DNA from: Paguma larvata
Taxonomy: Eukaryota; Chordata; Mammalia; Carnivora; Viverridae
Assembly (NCBI GenBank): GCA_030068075.1
Contig: CM057843.1
Span: forward strand, 35,993,332-36,057,331
Direction: 5' to 3'
Length of the DNA: 64,000 nt
Each line of letters opens with the position of its first letter. Position 1 is the first letter of the stretch. Of the stretch, positions 1 to 11,954 are shown one piece after another. The notes beneath the pieces are model-generated. The model worked only from the letters and a program-made list of their open reading frames with translations. It did no database searches and had not been told where the DNA came from. A program made the translations under genes and the position numbers.

Positions 1-180
1 CGTTTTCTTCTAAGAGAAAGGATTTGGGCTGCGAGTCACCTGGGCCCAGAGGTCAGACATTGTAGCTTCCAGAGGTGCCAGCAGGAGGCAGGCGGTATGC
101 TCAGATGCGGGGGACGAAGGGTGTCTAGTGAGGGACTATTTACAAAGTGAGGTCAGCGTGAAGGAAAACGGGCAGGGGGC

Positions 181-232
181 GGGGACAGCAGCAGGAGGCG
201 GGGACAGCAGCAGGAGGCGGGGACAGCAGCAG
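181..232. repeat. 19-bp tandem repeat, about 2.7 copies
   Basis: The unit GGGGACAGCAGCAGGAGGC occurs exactly at 181-199 and 200-218, with a partial third copy from 219. A G-homopolymer of about 20 bases follows at 279-298. Both lie in CACNG4 intron 2 and are likely length-polymorphic. Confidence 0.85.
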
Positions 233-894
233 GGCTGGCAGCCACAGGAGCCCTTGCACTCCTGGGCGGGAGGGGGGCGGGGGGGGGGGGGGGGGGGGAG
301 GAAAGCAGGCAGGGGAGCCTGGAGAAGGGAGGCTGTGAGGACGGGGCTGGGGCTTTTAGGAGGGAAAAGGGCCACCTCGCCGCAGCCTGCGGGAAGGAGG
401 CTCAGGGAATAACACTCCCCCGCAGGCTCCTCCCAAAGCCAGAGGCAGGGGCGCCCGAGTATCCCCTGTGTGGGGCATGGTGCGTGCCTCCCGGGGCACC
501 GTTCACAAGCCCAGAGACGCCCCAGGAAGAGGAGGGGTGACGGCTTCGGGGCGGTGGCTCCAGCTGCTGATGGAACTGGGGTGGGGGGCAGGGCAAACTC
601 TCCAGCAAGGGGGTGTCTTTCCACTCAGGGGCTGGCAGACACAGGGAGCTGGCCCCGGAATGAGATTCGGAGCGCAGGTACCCTGAGCTTCAGCCAGAGG
701 GAGCAGGCAACGTCCCGGGACGGGCCGAGGTCACCGTCACCACGGCTTTCCCCCCCCACCCCCCGCCGATTCCCAGTATTTGGTCCTCTGGTCCCCAGAG
801 TATGGTGATCCCCAAAATATGCAGAAGCACAGGAGAGAGAGAGAGAAGGGGTCATGGGAGCTCATGTACTCACCGTTTAACAAAAAGCTCTGAT

Positions 895-1010
895 CGGGCC
901 TACTACGCACCGGGCACTGCGTTTGGCCGCGCGGCACTGCAGTGAGCAAGACAGAGCTCCGCCAGCCCGGGGCTGACGTTCCAGTGGAGAACGGGTGGGT
1001 CAGAGAAGGT
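895..1010. repeat. Ancient interspersed-repeat fragment (possible L2-type)
   Basis: The wording GGGCCTACTACGCACCGGGCACTG followed by a GCAAGACAGAG stretch resembles a very common mammalian repeat motif (CTACTATGTGCCAGGCACTG...). The family assignment is from memory and weak. Confidence 0.3.
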
Positions 1011-2224
1011 CGCGGAAGTTTCCAGGGAAGGTTTGTCTATGGGAGTGGCAGCTGAGCCGTCCGGGCGTGGGGCGTCAACCCTGTCTTCGACAATCCCAGA
1101 ACAAAGTCAGCCTTCTGACCACGCATTCTGAAGTCTTCCAGAGCAACTGGGCTTGTGCGTTGAGCAACATCACTGTCAGAGGGGCTCCCCCCCCCACCCT
1201 GGGGCTCTGGCAGTGCCCCCGCTGGTTTGTAGATCCACGGGCGGGTGTGGGGTCTGAGGGGTCGCCCCCCCCCCACATACACACACCCTGCCATGTCGTT
1301 TCTGCTGGCCCCTCTGGCCCCAGGGGCTCCCATCCGTCCCGCCCTGGTCCCGGTGTCCCTTCTCCGGCTTCCGCATTTGCCATCAGGGAGCCGATTTCCA
1401 TGCCAAGCCTCGCGGTATTGATGTCAGGGCTGCTGGGAGGCCCCGGTGTGTCTGAGGGTGACTGTCCTCCAGAGAGACACAGGTGCTCTCCAGGGCTTGC
1501 TGTGGCCTCGAGGCATGGCCTGGACCTCAGCCTCGCTCGTCCCTCGGCTCGGCGCAAGACCCAACCGGCACCACTGTCTGCGGTAACCCCGGCTGGGGCG
1601 AGCCCATGCGGCAAAGGGCAGGCACACGCGGGACTTCCCTGGGCGGGATGGGTGGCTCTGAGCCAGGTCTGACCTCAGCGGCCCTAGAGGCACAGGGCTC
1701 CCTTCTCCCCGGCCCCTCTGACCCGTCTGCAGAACGGGGGCACCCAGGGGGAGCCGAGCCTGGATTTTCTGGCCAGCGTGGCTCCGAGGCAGGCTTCCAA
1801 GGCCCCCGGGAAACCTCCTCCCAGAGCCTGCGGCTGCAAGAAGGCGGAGGGCGGGGAAGGAGGTGCTGGAGAGAAGAGCTTTATTTCATGCCCCCGACAA
1901 AGCCCCCTCTGTGAAGCGGGGCCCACCCCGGGGGGCTTACAAGAAAGGAGACAAACGCGGCCTTCAGAGGCTGAAAGGCCACAAACTGGCTCAGCTGGCT
2001 CCGGAGTCGGCGCCTGCCAGGGCTCCCCGACTCGCCGTCCCCTGGCGGGGCCACCAAGGGCCCGTGTCGCCAGGACTTCTCCTGGGCTGGGAGACCTGCC
2101 GAGCTCAGGGCTCCTCCCGCTGCCGTGCTTCCCTTCCTCCTGGCCCTTCCAGCCAGAGGCTGAGGAAGGGGGTCCCACATCCCCGAAGCCCCTACCAAGT
2201 GCGGGAAGTGTCTTCTTTGCCCAG

Positions 2225-2685
2225 GGCCACCGTGATAAAGTACCACACGCTGGGTGGCCCAAAACAACGGGAATTTACTGGGAATGCCCTTTTTCACAGT
2301 GTGGAGGCTGCAGTCTTCAATGGGATGTCCGCGGGGCCGGGCTCCCTCCGCAGCCCCCAGGCGAGAGTCGGTCCTTGTCTCTCGAAGCGCCCGTCAGCTC
2401 CCCACGCTCCTTGACGTGGGGCTTAGGGTTAGGGGTCGTTCCTGTCTCTGCCTCTGTCCTCAGACGGCTGCTCCCCTTCCTGTGTCTCTTCCTCTGCTTC
2501 CAAGGGCACTTGTCATTGATGTAGGACCCACCCTAATGTAGGACGGTGTCCCCTTGAGAGTCTTAATCACACCTTCCAAAAACCTCTTTCCCAAGTCCAG
2601 TCTCATTCATAGATACCTGTGGTTAGGACTTGGTCATATCTACTGGGGGCGGGGGTGGGGGTGCAATTCAACCCCTAGGGGTAGG
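2225..2685. repeat. Degraded ancient repeat, same family as 17300-17870 and 42315-42760
   Basis: The block opens with a 'gataaagtaccacacgctgg' type head and a 'caaaacaacgg' motif. It ends with a 'gtcttaatcacacctt' and 'ggtgcaattcaacccct' tail. The blocks at 17300-17870 and 42315-42760 share this layout (a 'taacaaa..accac' head, a 'tttatt' motif and a 'ttaatcacatct' / 'ttcaacac' tail). I recognise it as an old mammalian interspersed element but cannot name the subfamily without a repeat library. Confidence 0.4.
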
Positions 2686-2722
2686 TATTACTACTCTCCC
2701 CAGGTTGTGAAACAGGAGACTT

Positions 2723-2925
2723 GGGGCGCCTGGGTGGCTCCGTCGGTTAAGCGGCTGACTCTTGATTTCTCACAGGTTGTGAGTTCAAGCCCCACGTCGC
2801 GCTCTGTGCTGATAGCACAGAGTCTGCTCGGGATTCGCTCTCTGCCTCTCCCCAGCTCATGCACACGTGCTCTCTCTCTCTCTCAAAATAAATATTTTTT
2901 TCTTTTCTTTTAAAAAGAGAGAGAG
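2723..2925 (+). mobile_element. CAN-SINE (tRNA-Lys derived), + orientation
   Basis: The tRNA-like head starts GGGGCGCCTGGGTGGCTC. A body with a CTCTGTGCTGATAGC block and a pyrimidine (CT) tract follow, then an AAATAAATA-type tail. The tail is T- and A-rich and has merged with a GA-rich stretch. No clear target-site duplication was seen. Confidence 0.9.
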
Positions 2926-3119
2926 CGAGGGGACAGATGTTGTCAGAAGTTAGCCGCCCTCATCAGCGGCAGAGCAAGTGTGCAAATCCAGAGAGGTCCA
3001 CGCACGTCCCCCTGTGTTTTGCCTCCGCCTCCTCTGTGACCTCGGGAGGCCCTTGTCTATCCCTGGGGGGGCGAGGGGGGGCAGTGACAGCAGTGATGGC
3101 AGTGGAGACAAAGGCTGTC

Positions 3120-3320
3120 ACTCAGGAAGTGCGTGCCATGGCCGAGCCCTGTGCTGAGCCCCTTACACATACAAAACCGACCAGAGGAACCCCCTAGCAG
3201 CTGCTTTCCACGAATGGGGAAGCTCGGTGTCAGGTGAAGCGACTCCACCAAAGCCACAGAGCCAGCATGTCCCAGAGCAGACCCGGACCTGCCTGATGCC
3301 AAAGGCCATGTCCTCAGCCA
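3120..3320 (-). repeat. MIR-like relic
   Basis: Motifs typical of reverse-oriented MIR appear in order: a 'ccctgtgctgagccccttacac' core-like stretch, then 'aatggggaagctc', then 'ccaaagccacagagccagca'. The element is highly diverged and sits just upstream of CACNG4 exon 3. Confidence 0.45.
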
Positions 3321-3656
3321 CCCATCAGAGCTGCCCCTCGTGGACACCGCTTCCCAGCCTTCCAGAGAGCGGCTCTGCTGCCTTCTGGCTGGCAGAAGTG
3401 GGGTCCACGCCCAGGGAGGGCCTGCTGCGGGCAGACCAGACGCCAGGCCTGAGCCACGCCTTGAGTGCGGTCCAGCTGTCCCCACCCGGGCAGCTCCCCC
3501 ACCCGCCGTGGGCTGCAGGGCCTGACGGGGAGGAACCTTCAAAGTCAGGAGGAGGGCGGAGGGCCTCAGGGCTCCTGGCGGACGTGCGCCTGCGGCCGTG
3601 CCCCAGATGGCGGAGGCCTCACCGCCCTCCCCTCTGTCTCCCCCTGCCCGGCCCAG

Positions 3657-3797
3657 GCATCGTGCGTGCCTCCAGCGTCTTCCCCATCCTCAGCACCATC
3701 CTGCTGCTGCTCGGCGGCCTCTGCATCGGCGCCGGGAGGTTCTACAGCCGCAAGAACAACATCGTCCTCAGCGCGGGCATCCTCTTCGTGGCTGCCG
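3657..3797 (+). CDS. CACNG4: CACNG4 exon 3 (TARP gamma-4; TM2 and start of TM3)
   Basis: Third coding exon, 141 bp, of the voltage-dependent calcium-channel gamma-4 subunit. This is a four-pass membrane protein of the claudin-like/TARP family that acts as an AMPA-receptor auxiliary subunit. The acceptor is CCCAG|GC and the donor G|GTGAGC. The exon starts two bases into a codon (completing an Arg if the upstream exon ends in C) and ends one base into a Gly codon that is completed exactly by exon 4. The translation contains [12 protein letters not shown], the hydrophobic TM2 run [12 protein letters not shown], the cytoplasmic turn SRKNN and the start of TM3 ([13 protein letters not shown]). The 141-bp length is what I expect for exon 3 of TARP genes. 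It is assigned to gamma-4 rather than gamma-2, -3 or -8 from the whole exon 3-4 sequence and from the neighbouring CACNG1 and HELZ. Confidence 0.95.
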
Positions 3798-5090
3798 GTG
3801 AGCCGCCCTGCTCTATTCCGCCCGCGGGGGGGGGGGGTTGGGGGTGGGATGGGGGGGTGCACGGGGTTGGGAGGGCGGCTGTAAAGCCCTCGATTGTGAT
3901 GGATTTCAGAAGTCCGGGTGGGCGGGGCTGGTGCAGGGAGTGGGAGTGGGGAGCGGCTGCTCCACGGGCGTGGGGGTCTCCTTTTTGGGGTGGTGAACAC
4001 GTTCCGGAACTAGACAGAGGTGGAGGGGTGCGCAGCATTTAAATGTACGAAATGCCACTGAACTGTGCGCTTGAAAGGGTTAATTAGTGCTACGTCAATT
4101 TCACGTCGACCAAAAGTAAGTCAGGCGAAGTGTGCAGAGTGCCGGCGCCTTGTAAGCCCGGCTGCATCGGGGGGGGGGGGGCGCCCAGGGAGGTACCCAG
4201 AGGAAGCCAAGACCTGAAGGAGCTGAGCAGGTGAGGACAGGGTGAAGGGGGTGCAGAAACGCAAGGGTGCACCGCAGGGCCTCCCTCGCTGCGAGCCAGT
4301 GAAAACCCACGGAGCTGTGGGCGACAGGAACTGACGGCCCTCCTTACTGGTCCGGAATGGCTTGACACCGTCCCTCCTCTGAGCTCCATGGAGAGACTTC
4401 AATGCCTGCCTCACCACTGCGACGTGGAGACAGTCCAGGCCGGAAGAGGGCCTCCCAGCTGGCTAGTGGCCGGCGGGTGCATATACACGGTCTCCCCGAA
4501 AGCTCGGGTTTTCCAGCGTGGGTCTCCGGGGGAGTCTTGGAGCAGAACTTAGCCAGCGGCCTCCTGGAGGCTCCAGGCAGCACCTGCGGGGTTCAGATAA
4601 ACTTGCAACAAGGGACCCGGTCAGGAGAAACAGGACGTGCCTGATGTCCTGGGCCTTCCAGTAAGTAAATTGGAGATCTGTGACAAAGCTCAGTAATTCT
4701 TTCCTAAATTGTTAGCAAAGCTCCTTGTGCTGCCTTCTCAGTGTCTTGGCTTTCAAAGCATCTTTGGTCTTACCCCGGTCTGGTGAGGTGGCCCCAGGTG
4801 GGCCTGGTCTCCGCGTCCTCAAACGGTCCAGTCGTCCCACGAGGGTGATAATGAGAATCCCAGTAACCGTGGTGGTCGTTGGTGGTCGAGCTTCCTTTGC
4901 TGAGGATGGGGAGGGGCCTCCCACTGGCCCAGCCGTCCTGTCCTCTCTCCTCACGGTCTCTCCGGGAGAGGGCAGGTGACTTCAGGGCCAAAGCAGTTAA
5001 GGGACTCATTCAAAATGTTTCAGCCAGATTCTCACGGCCCTTCCCGTACACCACTTCCACTTTTGTGTCCTTCCAGGGCAAGAGAGAGTA

Positions 5091-5222
5091 CGTGTGTGCG
5101 CTCCCGCAGTGTGTGTGCGTGTGTGTGTGTGCGCGCGCGCGTGTGTGTCCCTGAGGAGGCTGCATGTGTGTCAGGGGTGTGCAGTGTGCACGTATGTGTG
5201 TGCGTGTTATCGAGAAGTGCCG
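5091..5222. repeat. (GT)n / GTGC-rich microsatellite
   Basis: An alternating GT and GC purine-pyrimidine tract with interruptions, including a GCGCGCGCG core near 5131-5140. Such tracts are usually length-polymorphic and can adopt Z-DNA. Confidence 0.85.
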
Positions 5223-6152
5223 AGTGTCGGGTCTCCTTCTTGGCCAGGTCCCCATCCCTTTCTTTCTTGTCCCCTCCAGGGGCAGCGGTGGGAGGAAAGG
5301 GGCATGCCCCATTCTCTCTCCTCCTTTGAAGCCCCGGATTTCTGACCATGTAGACCATTAAAGAAGTCCCCGCCGTGAGGTTTCCCCCCTTTCCCCCTTT
5401 CCTTTCCCAAGGAAGGGACAAAAGACTTGCACGAACACCGGCCACCACATACCACAGCCGTGGTGCCAGGGCTCAGTGAGCGCAGCCCCATCATCCCAGA
5501 TTCTGAGGAGGTAGCCAGGCGGCCCAGGTGGCTTCCCTGAAGCCACACGGCGGCACAGACACAGGCTGTGCCCCCGGCCGTCGGCCTCCAGAGGTGCCCT
5601 CTGCGGCCGCCCACTTCCCCAGGGGGAACCAGAGGGAGCCACACGCGGGTGTTCCCGGTCACCGGAGAAGCCGTGGAGTCCAGGGCCCTGGCAGAACCGG
5701 ATTCAGATCCAGGCAGTGTGGCTCTGCTCAGACTCACTTATAAGATTAAATTAAATAAAGACAGCAAGGGGTGACTACAGCTCACCTCTCCGACTAACAA
5801 AGGTCCAGTACTTCGATATAATAAATTATAAGCTGCTGACATCCCACAGTTGTCCTCTTGCGTGCGTGGAATGCCGTAGACACAAGGATGTCTTAGCGGA
5901 GGGTTGGAAGCCACCTGCTGTTCACAGCAGAGGCGTGGTTAGGCGTCCATGCAGTGGGGGCTCCGTGCGCTCAGGAAGACAGACAGCTCTCTACAGGGGA
6001 TATGGAACCGTACGCCAGGGGGGCCGGTAGGTGAAAAGGCAAGGGGACAAAGAGTATCGTGCAAGGAAAAAACTGTGTGTGTATGTGTGAGAGAGAGCGG
6101 GCGACAGAGAGGGCGGGAGGCAGAGAGACTAGATATAACAATGATGCAAGAA

Positions 6153-6383
6153 AGAAGCTAACAGGGGTGCCCGGGTGGCCCAGTCAGTTAAGCGTCCAAC
6201 TTCAGCTCACGTCATGATCTCACGGCTCGTGAGGTCAGGCCCCGCTGTTGTCAGAGCCCCTTTCAGATCCTTTGTCCCCCCCCCCATCTCTCTCTGCCCC
6301 TCCCCCACCTGCGCACACGCGCGTGCTCTCTCTCTCTCAGAAATAAATAAAACACTGTTTTTAAAAAAAGAGAGAAGCTAACA
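6153..6383 (+). mobile_element. CAN-SINE with 11-bp target-site duplication
   Basis: The SINE body spans 6164-6372, with a head GGGGTGCCCGGGTGGCCC, a CT tract and an A-rich tail. It is flanked by identical AGAAGCTAACA copies at 6153-6163 and 6373-6383, which shows target-primed insertion. It lies in CACNG4 intron 3, in the sense direction. Confidence 0.93.
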
Positions 6384-6619
6384 GTAGCCGCCTCCGGGAG
6401 GGGAACTGGTAGCTAAGTGCCTGTGTGCCGTACACCTCATCTGAACTTTTACTACCCATCCAAACCAACTACCTGAAAGGAAAGTTAGCAACCAGAACAA
6501 CGCAATACCTGTCCAAGGGAGGGTGGCCACCAGCCTCTCCCCTGCCCTCCTGTCCCTCGTCCGGCGGCGGGTCTAACGTCTGCCTCACCTCCTCCCACCC
6601 CCTCCTGCTTCTCTTTCAG

Positions 6620-7158
6620 GCCTCAGTAACATCATAGGCATCATCGTCTACATTTCCAGCAACACGGGCGACCCGAGCGACAAGCGTGACGAAGACAAAA
6701 AAAACCACTACAACTACGGTTGGTCTTTTTACTTTGGAGCCCTGTCCTTCATTGTGGCCGAGACCGTGGGCGTGCTGGCTGTAAACATTTACATTGAGAA
6801 AAACAAAGAGTTGAGGTTTAAGACCAAACGGGAGTTCCTTAAGGCTCCCTCCTCGTCTCCCTACGCCAGGATGCCGAGCTATCGGTACCGGCGACGGCGC
6901 TCCAGGTCCAGCTCCAGGTCCACCGAGGCCTCTCCGTCCAGGGCGGCGTCCCCGCTGGGCCTGAAGATCACGGGGGCCATCCCCATGGGCGAGCTGTCCA
7001 TGTACACGCTGTCCAGGGAGCCCCTGAAGGTGACGACCGCCGCCAGCTACGGCCCCGATCAGGAGCCCAGCTTCCTGCAGCTGCACGACTTCTTCCAGCA
7101 GGACCTGAAGGAAGGCTTGCACGTCAGCATGCTGAACCGGCGGACGACCCCCGTGTGA
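6620..7158 (+). CDS. CACNG4: CACNG4 exon 4 (TM3-TM4, cytoplasmic tail, PDZ ligand, stop)
   Basis: Last coding exon of TARP gamma-4: 178 complete residues plus a TGA at 7156-7158. The acceptor is TTTCAG|GC; its first two bases complete the Gly begun in exon 3, giving [16 protein letters not shown]. The second extracellular loop carries the polar run [21 protein letters not shown]4 is [20 protein letters not shown]. The cytoplasmic tail holds an Arg/Ser cluster ([13 protein letters not shown]), the type of site phosphorylated by CaMKII/PKC in TARPs. It ends in TTPV, the class I PDZ ligand that docks TARPs on PSD-95-like scaffolds. If the family length of 327 residues holds, this exon encodes about residues 149-327. 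The reading frame is intact. Confidence 0.97.
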
Positions 7159-9605
7159 GCCGCCCCTCTCTCTCTCTCTCGGCGCCGGCCTCTCCCCAGA
7201 ACCGCGGTTTGGATCCCACAGGAGGGCATCTGACCCTTAGGATGGACCGACAATGGACTGAAGCCAAACCCCAACCCTCCCTCGTCTCCAGAAAGTGTCA
7301 CGGGCTGGCTTGGAGCGAAGCACGGGGAGACGGGGACTGGAGGCGGAAGGCTGACTTTATGCCCCGAAGGGCTGTTGGACGGCCCAGGATTCTGAAATCT
7401 CCTGAGGCTGCAAGGCCTTGACCAACCTGGGGAAACAAAATTGAGCCATTATCTCCTCTTGGAAATAATTCTTGCCAGAAGAACGGGCTCTCAGAGCCCG
7501 CCCTCCCTGCCTGGGTAAGGGGCCACGGGGAGGGATTCACCAGGTACACGGGGACCTTTGGACACTGGTCAGCTGCCGTTTGACCTGAGGTTTCTGTGTC
7601 TGGGAGCAGGAAACGAGGAAGCCGAACCTTATCCCCTTCCTGTCTGTCTCTTGCAATCTCTTGCTCTCTCTTTCTCTCTCTGGCAGTGGCCAGTTGTTGA
7701 AATAACAGTGATGCTGAGGAGAAAGCCCTGTGGCCACCTGGTGCTTTGGCCTCTGTGCTATCCTAGGGCCGGCTTCCCTCGACCTGAGGGGCCCAAGGCC
7801 TGTGGACAAATCCGCAGTGGAGGAGGCCACTCGCTGGCCTGGGTGTGAGGTAAACCCAGAGTCTGTGGCTTGGCATTCTGGTCTGCTTCTAGAAGTTTCT
7901 GCCTTACACAGAAAGGGCAGAACACACCGACTGAACTGGAGAGTCTGGAAGGGTCCACGAGTCCGAAGGCAGGTGCCCATATGGCCTCTCGCTGTGTCCC
8001 TCCCCGCTGACCCTCGTCAGAGCAGCTCTGTCCCTCCTCGGGGAGAAGAAGGGGCGGACCCCCGCCACCACCGGCGTTTGACAACAGAAGCCTGAACGTC
8101 TGTTCAAGGAAGGGAGACCCAAGGGTGAAAGGTGGCCAACACGTCAGAACAAACCTCCGTTTCTGTAAGGGGTTATTAATCGTGACTGATCGCAATCACG
8201 GCCAGGGGAGCAAGCTACACTTCGTCCTAACAGCAGCAGAAGCCCCTCCCCCACACCCAGTATTGTCGCTTATCCTGCCACCACCCGGAGGGCTCAGCCG
8301 CGGGAGTGTGGGCGGTCTGGATGAAAAGGCCGCGCTGTGCTTTCTCCCTCCTCACGAGAGGGACGTCTCGGCACTTGGAACCCAGGAGGCGGCTCCACGC
8401 TGGACACTTTCTTCCGACCACAACCTTCTCTTCCCAGCCCCAGGCAAGAGCAGAGCGCGGAAGCGTGCGCGGGTTCAGAAGAAAAACTTTCTGGAGCAGG
8501 GAGCTCACCCTCTTTTATATAAGACACGTGCTTTCTAAAGACGAATCCTTTCTTACTTTTTGAGACTTGGTCATCCGATCTCGAGCGGTCGTCTGTGGTC
8601 CCGCGGTAGCTGTCATCCTCGGAAATGACAAGCGAATTCTTACCTCAGCCACCTGCTCGCTGACCCCCCTGGGCGGACTCAGCCCCTAGGAGCTGAGATC
8701 TGGGCCACGGTCATCGCCATCCTCCTTCGCCCCCAGAGAGGAAGTCTCCCCGGGGACCCCTCGCCCGACTGCCCTGGAGCGCTGGTCAGCTGAGGCGCGG
8801 TGAGCTGGGGACCCTTTGCGCTTGCTCGAAACCCCGTCCTCCCGTCGAGGTTGGCTTTGTGTGGTGGTTTGTCCAAGCATGTGCAGCAGTGAGTGCTGGA
8901 GTGCCAGGGCTGGTGGCCTGCCCTGCTGGGGGCCAACCCCGTCCCGCCCTGCCCCGCCCCCACCGCCCCACCCCCCATCTAGGACACCATCTTACCAGGC
9001 TCGAAGGAAAGGGGGCAACAGCTGGGAACCCATCACCCGGCAAGGTCTCCAGACTCTTCTGTCACTTCCCAGAGCGAGGCAGCCGTGCCGTTTCTTCCAC
9101 ATAAGTCACCTCCACACCTGCTGCCCCGGGAGAAAGTTTCCATCATTTCACGGAGAAAAGCTGTGTTCCACTGAATCCTACCTCTCGCCCAGTCCCAGGC
9201 AGAGAATGTGGGGCCCACTCTAGGGACCAAGAGAGTAGAAAGAAGCAACAAAGAAGGACAGAAGAGCAGGGAACAGAACCACCTCAGAGCCCCTGGTCTT
9301 CATAGCCTTTCTCCCCCCTCACGCCCCGGGCTCCTGGACCCTCTGCCTGGGTCCACCCCTCCCGCTCACCGCCCCTCAGCCAGGGACGCCTGGGGAAGTG
9401 GGCAGAGCTGGCTCCCTGCCACCTGTCAGTCTGAGACCTTGCGTCCGAGGAGGGGGACGCACCTCCTCCCATCCCACCACCCTCTCCAACCAGCCCCTGT
9501 GTGTTTCGCCAGTTAAGCACCTGTGAATCCTGTACCTACTACTGGTTTTGGGTTGTTAGTTCTGTCTTTTTTTTAATTAAATAAAAACCTTTTTAAAATG
9601 TTCTC
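7159..9605 (+). other. CACNG4: CACNG4 3' untranslated region
   Basis: The region from the stop codon to the inferred cleavage site, about 2.4 kb and moderately GC-rich. It contains no recognisable young SINE, unlike flanking DNA. Its end is inferred from the AATAAA at 9580-9585, which is preceded by a T-rich stretch and followed by a TTCTCTTCTTGATGTGGG region that could serve as the downstream U/GU element. Confidence 0.75.
9580..9585 (+). terminator. CACNG4: Polyadenylation signal AATAAA of CACNG4
   Basis: A canonical hexamer in an AT-rich pocket within otherwise GC-rich DNA, 2.4 kb after the stop, with GT-rich sequence about 30 bp downstream. A second AATAAA near 10036 could be a minor alternative site. 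Confidence 0.75.
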
Positions 9606-11139
9606 TTCTTGATGTGGGGGGAAGGGGCAGAGCTCCCTTTGAGTCTTTGCGGGCACTTAGGGCAAACGGCGTCCCTTCTGGGGGACACCGTAGACCTTCC
9701 AGGAGGGGGGGCGAGGGGAGGACCCTGTGCTGCCCACAGTGGGTTTCTCCGGCTTTCATCTAGGTCACCAGTCACCTCCCTGGCACCGCCGGCCGGTTTC
9801 AGACTGCTGAGTGGTACCTTCAAGGTGCCTTTTAACAGATGGGCTGGAAGCTGGACAGGCCGCCCGAGTGTGGTGCGGGCATCTGGGCAGCTGAGCAAGC
9901 TGGACCCGTCTTCAGAAGCTGCAGGGCGGGGGCCGGCCGGCCAGAACCGTAGTCTCAGAGGCCCTAAGTTGCCTGGCAGGGTTTCTAAGACATCCAGCCT
10001 CCTTTCCCCACCTCCAAATTCTGAAATGATTAAAAAATAAAGGAGGCCAAGTACCCAAATGACTGGGAAAGCTGGACAGGAGAACGTGGCTCCAACCAGA
10101 AGCCAAATGGGACCGAGCCATCTAATCACAGGCCCAGCAGCTGGCCGCCACTGCCCCCCAGCCACCGGGAGGAGTCAGAGAGAGGGACGGGGTGGCCCCT
10201 CCAGGCAGAGCAGCACTAACAGACCGCGACGGGCCCCCGGGGGTCAGAGTGGATGCCCGCTGTAACCCAGCAGGCTCACCCCTGCAGGCGGGCACTGGCT
10301 GGATGTCATCTCTACCCTCTTGGGAGGCATGATGGGGGATGATTGGTGTCCTCCCCCCACCTCCACCTGAGCTACGGTCCAGGGGACACGTACACCCAGT
10401 TACACGTTCCCCTGTCTTTCAGGACCAAGACCTTGAGTTTTCCTCCCGAGTATCACAGAGTCTGCTGCTCCTCCTGGAGGCTGGAGGCACCAGACTCTGA
10501 ATGTCCAGAAGGCCTTTCCTGGTCCCAGCAAAGGGAGGCCGAGTGAGCCACGTCCTGGCTCCAGGAGCCACTCCCAACCTGTTTGAACTTTCACCCCTGG
10601 CTTTTTAACCCTCTTTCCTCCCGCCTGAGACGGGGATGTGGGGAAACTGATGTCCCAGATGTCCTGAGCCACCAGGTCCCAGAGCCCGGGGAGCTCAGCC
10701 CCGCAGCCCCACCAACGGACCCCCTGCCAAGCTCCAGGCCGACGGCTCTGCCTGCCCGAGCCGATGCCGCCTGGCCGCAGCCCCGTGCGCCAGCCCCAGC
10801 CATGCCTCTCCGCCTCCTATTCATTCTCAGCCCTCAGGAAGTCTGGCTCAGCAAGCTTTACAGCCGCTCCGGCAGAATCCCGTGGCCGTCTGAATTTAGT
10901 GGCAGGGTCCGGCCTCCAACACGGGGCTCACGTGGTCACGAATTTCTGTCAAGTAGAAACTCGGTCTCCCTGATTTGCAGAGTTAGAGCCGCAAGAACTG
11001 ACACAGAAGTGGATGTTCTCGCTCCCTGCCCACAACGCCGCTCCAAGCACCCCCACCAGTCCGGGAGCCCCCATCCTGCCCCTCACTCGTGCTCCTCAGA
11101 GTCAGCGCGCCGCAGAACCAGCGACCCCCGGTCCTAGAA

Positions 11140-11430
11140 CGGCTTAATGCAACAGAAGTTTATTTCTCACTCACGTCAAGTCCCGCCGACTGGGTGGAGG
11201 GTGGGGGGTTCTGTGCTCCACGGCGTCGGAGTTACAGACCCGTGCGTTCATCTCAATACAGGCTTCCGCGGTGGCCCCAGCACCGACATCCAGGGGGCCG
11301 ATGGGGAAGACAGAGGGTGGGGGACCGATCGTGACCGCAGCGGAGTCTTGGGGGGAGTTTTAATGGACCGGGAAGTTGTGACTTTCCCTTCTGCTCGTAT
11401 GCTGCTGGCCAGGATCCAATAACACGGTCA
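11140..11430. repeat. Degraded ancient repeat (DNA-transposon-like)
   Basis: It contains 'acagaagtttatttctcactcac' and 'aggatccaataacacggtcaca' type motifs, resembling the head and tail of old mammalian non-autonomous elements also seen at 14590-14985. It is too diverged to name by eye. Confidence 0.35.
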
Positions 11431-11954
11431 CATCTCAAAGAGCCAGGGAAGATAGGAAACGCGGAGTAGCCCGGGAGGAAAGGAAAACAGTTTAGGGAAC
11501 AGCTGGCCAGTCCCAGTTCCCTGGTCTGTGTCTTTCAGTCCCTCCCTCCCTTCCCTCCTCCATCACCCGCCAGTGCTCTCGGGAGCGCCTACCTGAAACC
11601 GAGACTCGGTCTGGGCGTGCATCTATCTGTGTTGCCTGAGCCTCCTCCAGCTCCGGCGGGATGTCTGGCCTCTTCTCTGCTCCAGCTGCCCCATCCGTAA
11701 AATGGGCCCGCGCTCCCTTCTCTGTAGGTGTGGAGGGATCGCTTGAGCTTGTGCCTTGACCCGAACGAGAACCAGAATCACTGGACATGCTGACCAGCAG
11801 GAGTGGTCGGTGCTGTAGGGGTCATTTGCTGTACTCATCCTAGCAGAGGGATGAGCCAAAAGAGGGAGAGAGGGATTAAGAAAGAATAAAAAAGAAGGAA
11901 GGAAATATGTTTTGAGGATGTTCATAGCAGTCGTGAAGGGGAGATGCCCCAGCC

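Larger units (their letters stand above)
1..3656 (+). other. CACNG4: CACNG4 intron 2 (3' portion; exon 2 not in window)
   Basis: This stretch precedes the acceptor of CACNG4 exon 3. I looked for the short exon that in this family encodes the end of the first extracellular loop and saw no matching reading frame, so exons 1 and 2 probably lie upstream of base 1. The DNA is GC-rich. It holds a short tandem repeat near 181, a long G-run near 279-298, degraded old repeats, one CAN-SINE and a MIR-like relic. No other gene is visible; the open frames here are GC-driven. Confidence 0.7.
3798..6619 (+). other. CACNG4: CACNG4 intron 3
   Basis: A 2.8-kb GT..AG intron joining two in-phase exons. It contains G-runs near 3826-3860 and 4170-4182, a GT-type microsatellite (5091-5222) and a CAN-SINE with clear target-site duplications. 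No additional coding exon is visible. Confidence 0.9.

Noticed and set aside
2427..2442. Telomere-like TTAGGGTTAGGGG stretch
   Set aside because: Two units only, within an old repeat; chance match rather than an interstitial telomeric array.
1778..2524. Open frame of 248 codons upstream of CACNG4 exon 3
   Set aside because: Low-complexity, overlaps an ancient repeat, and lies in an intron; no similarity to any family I know.
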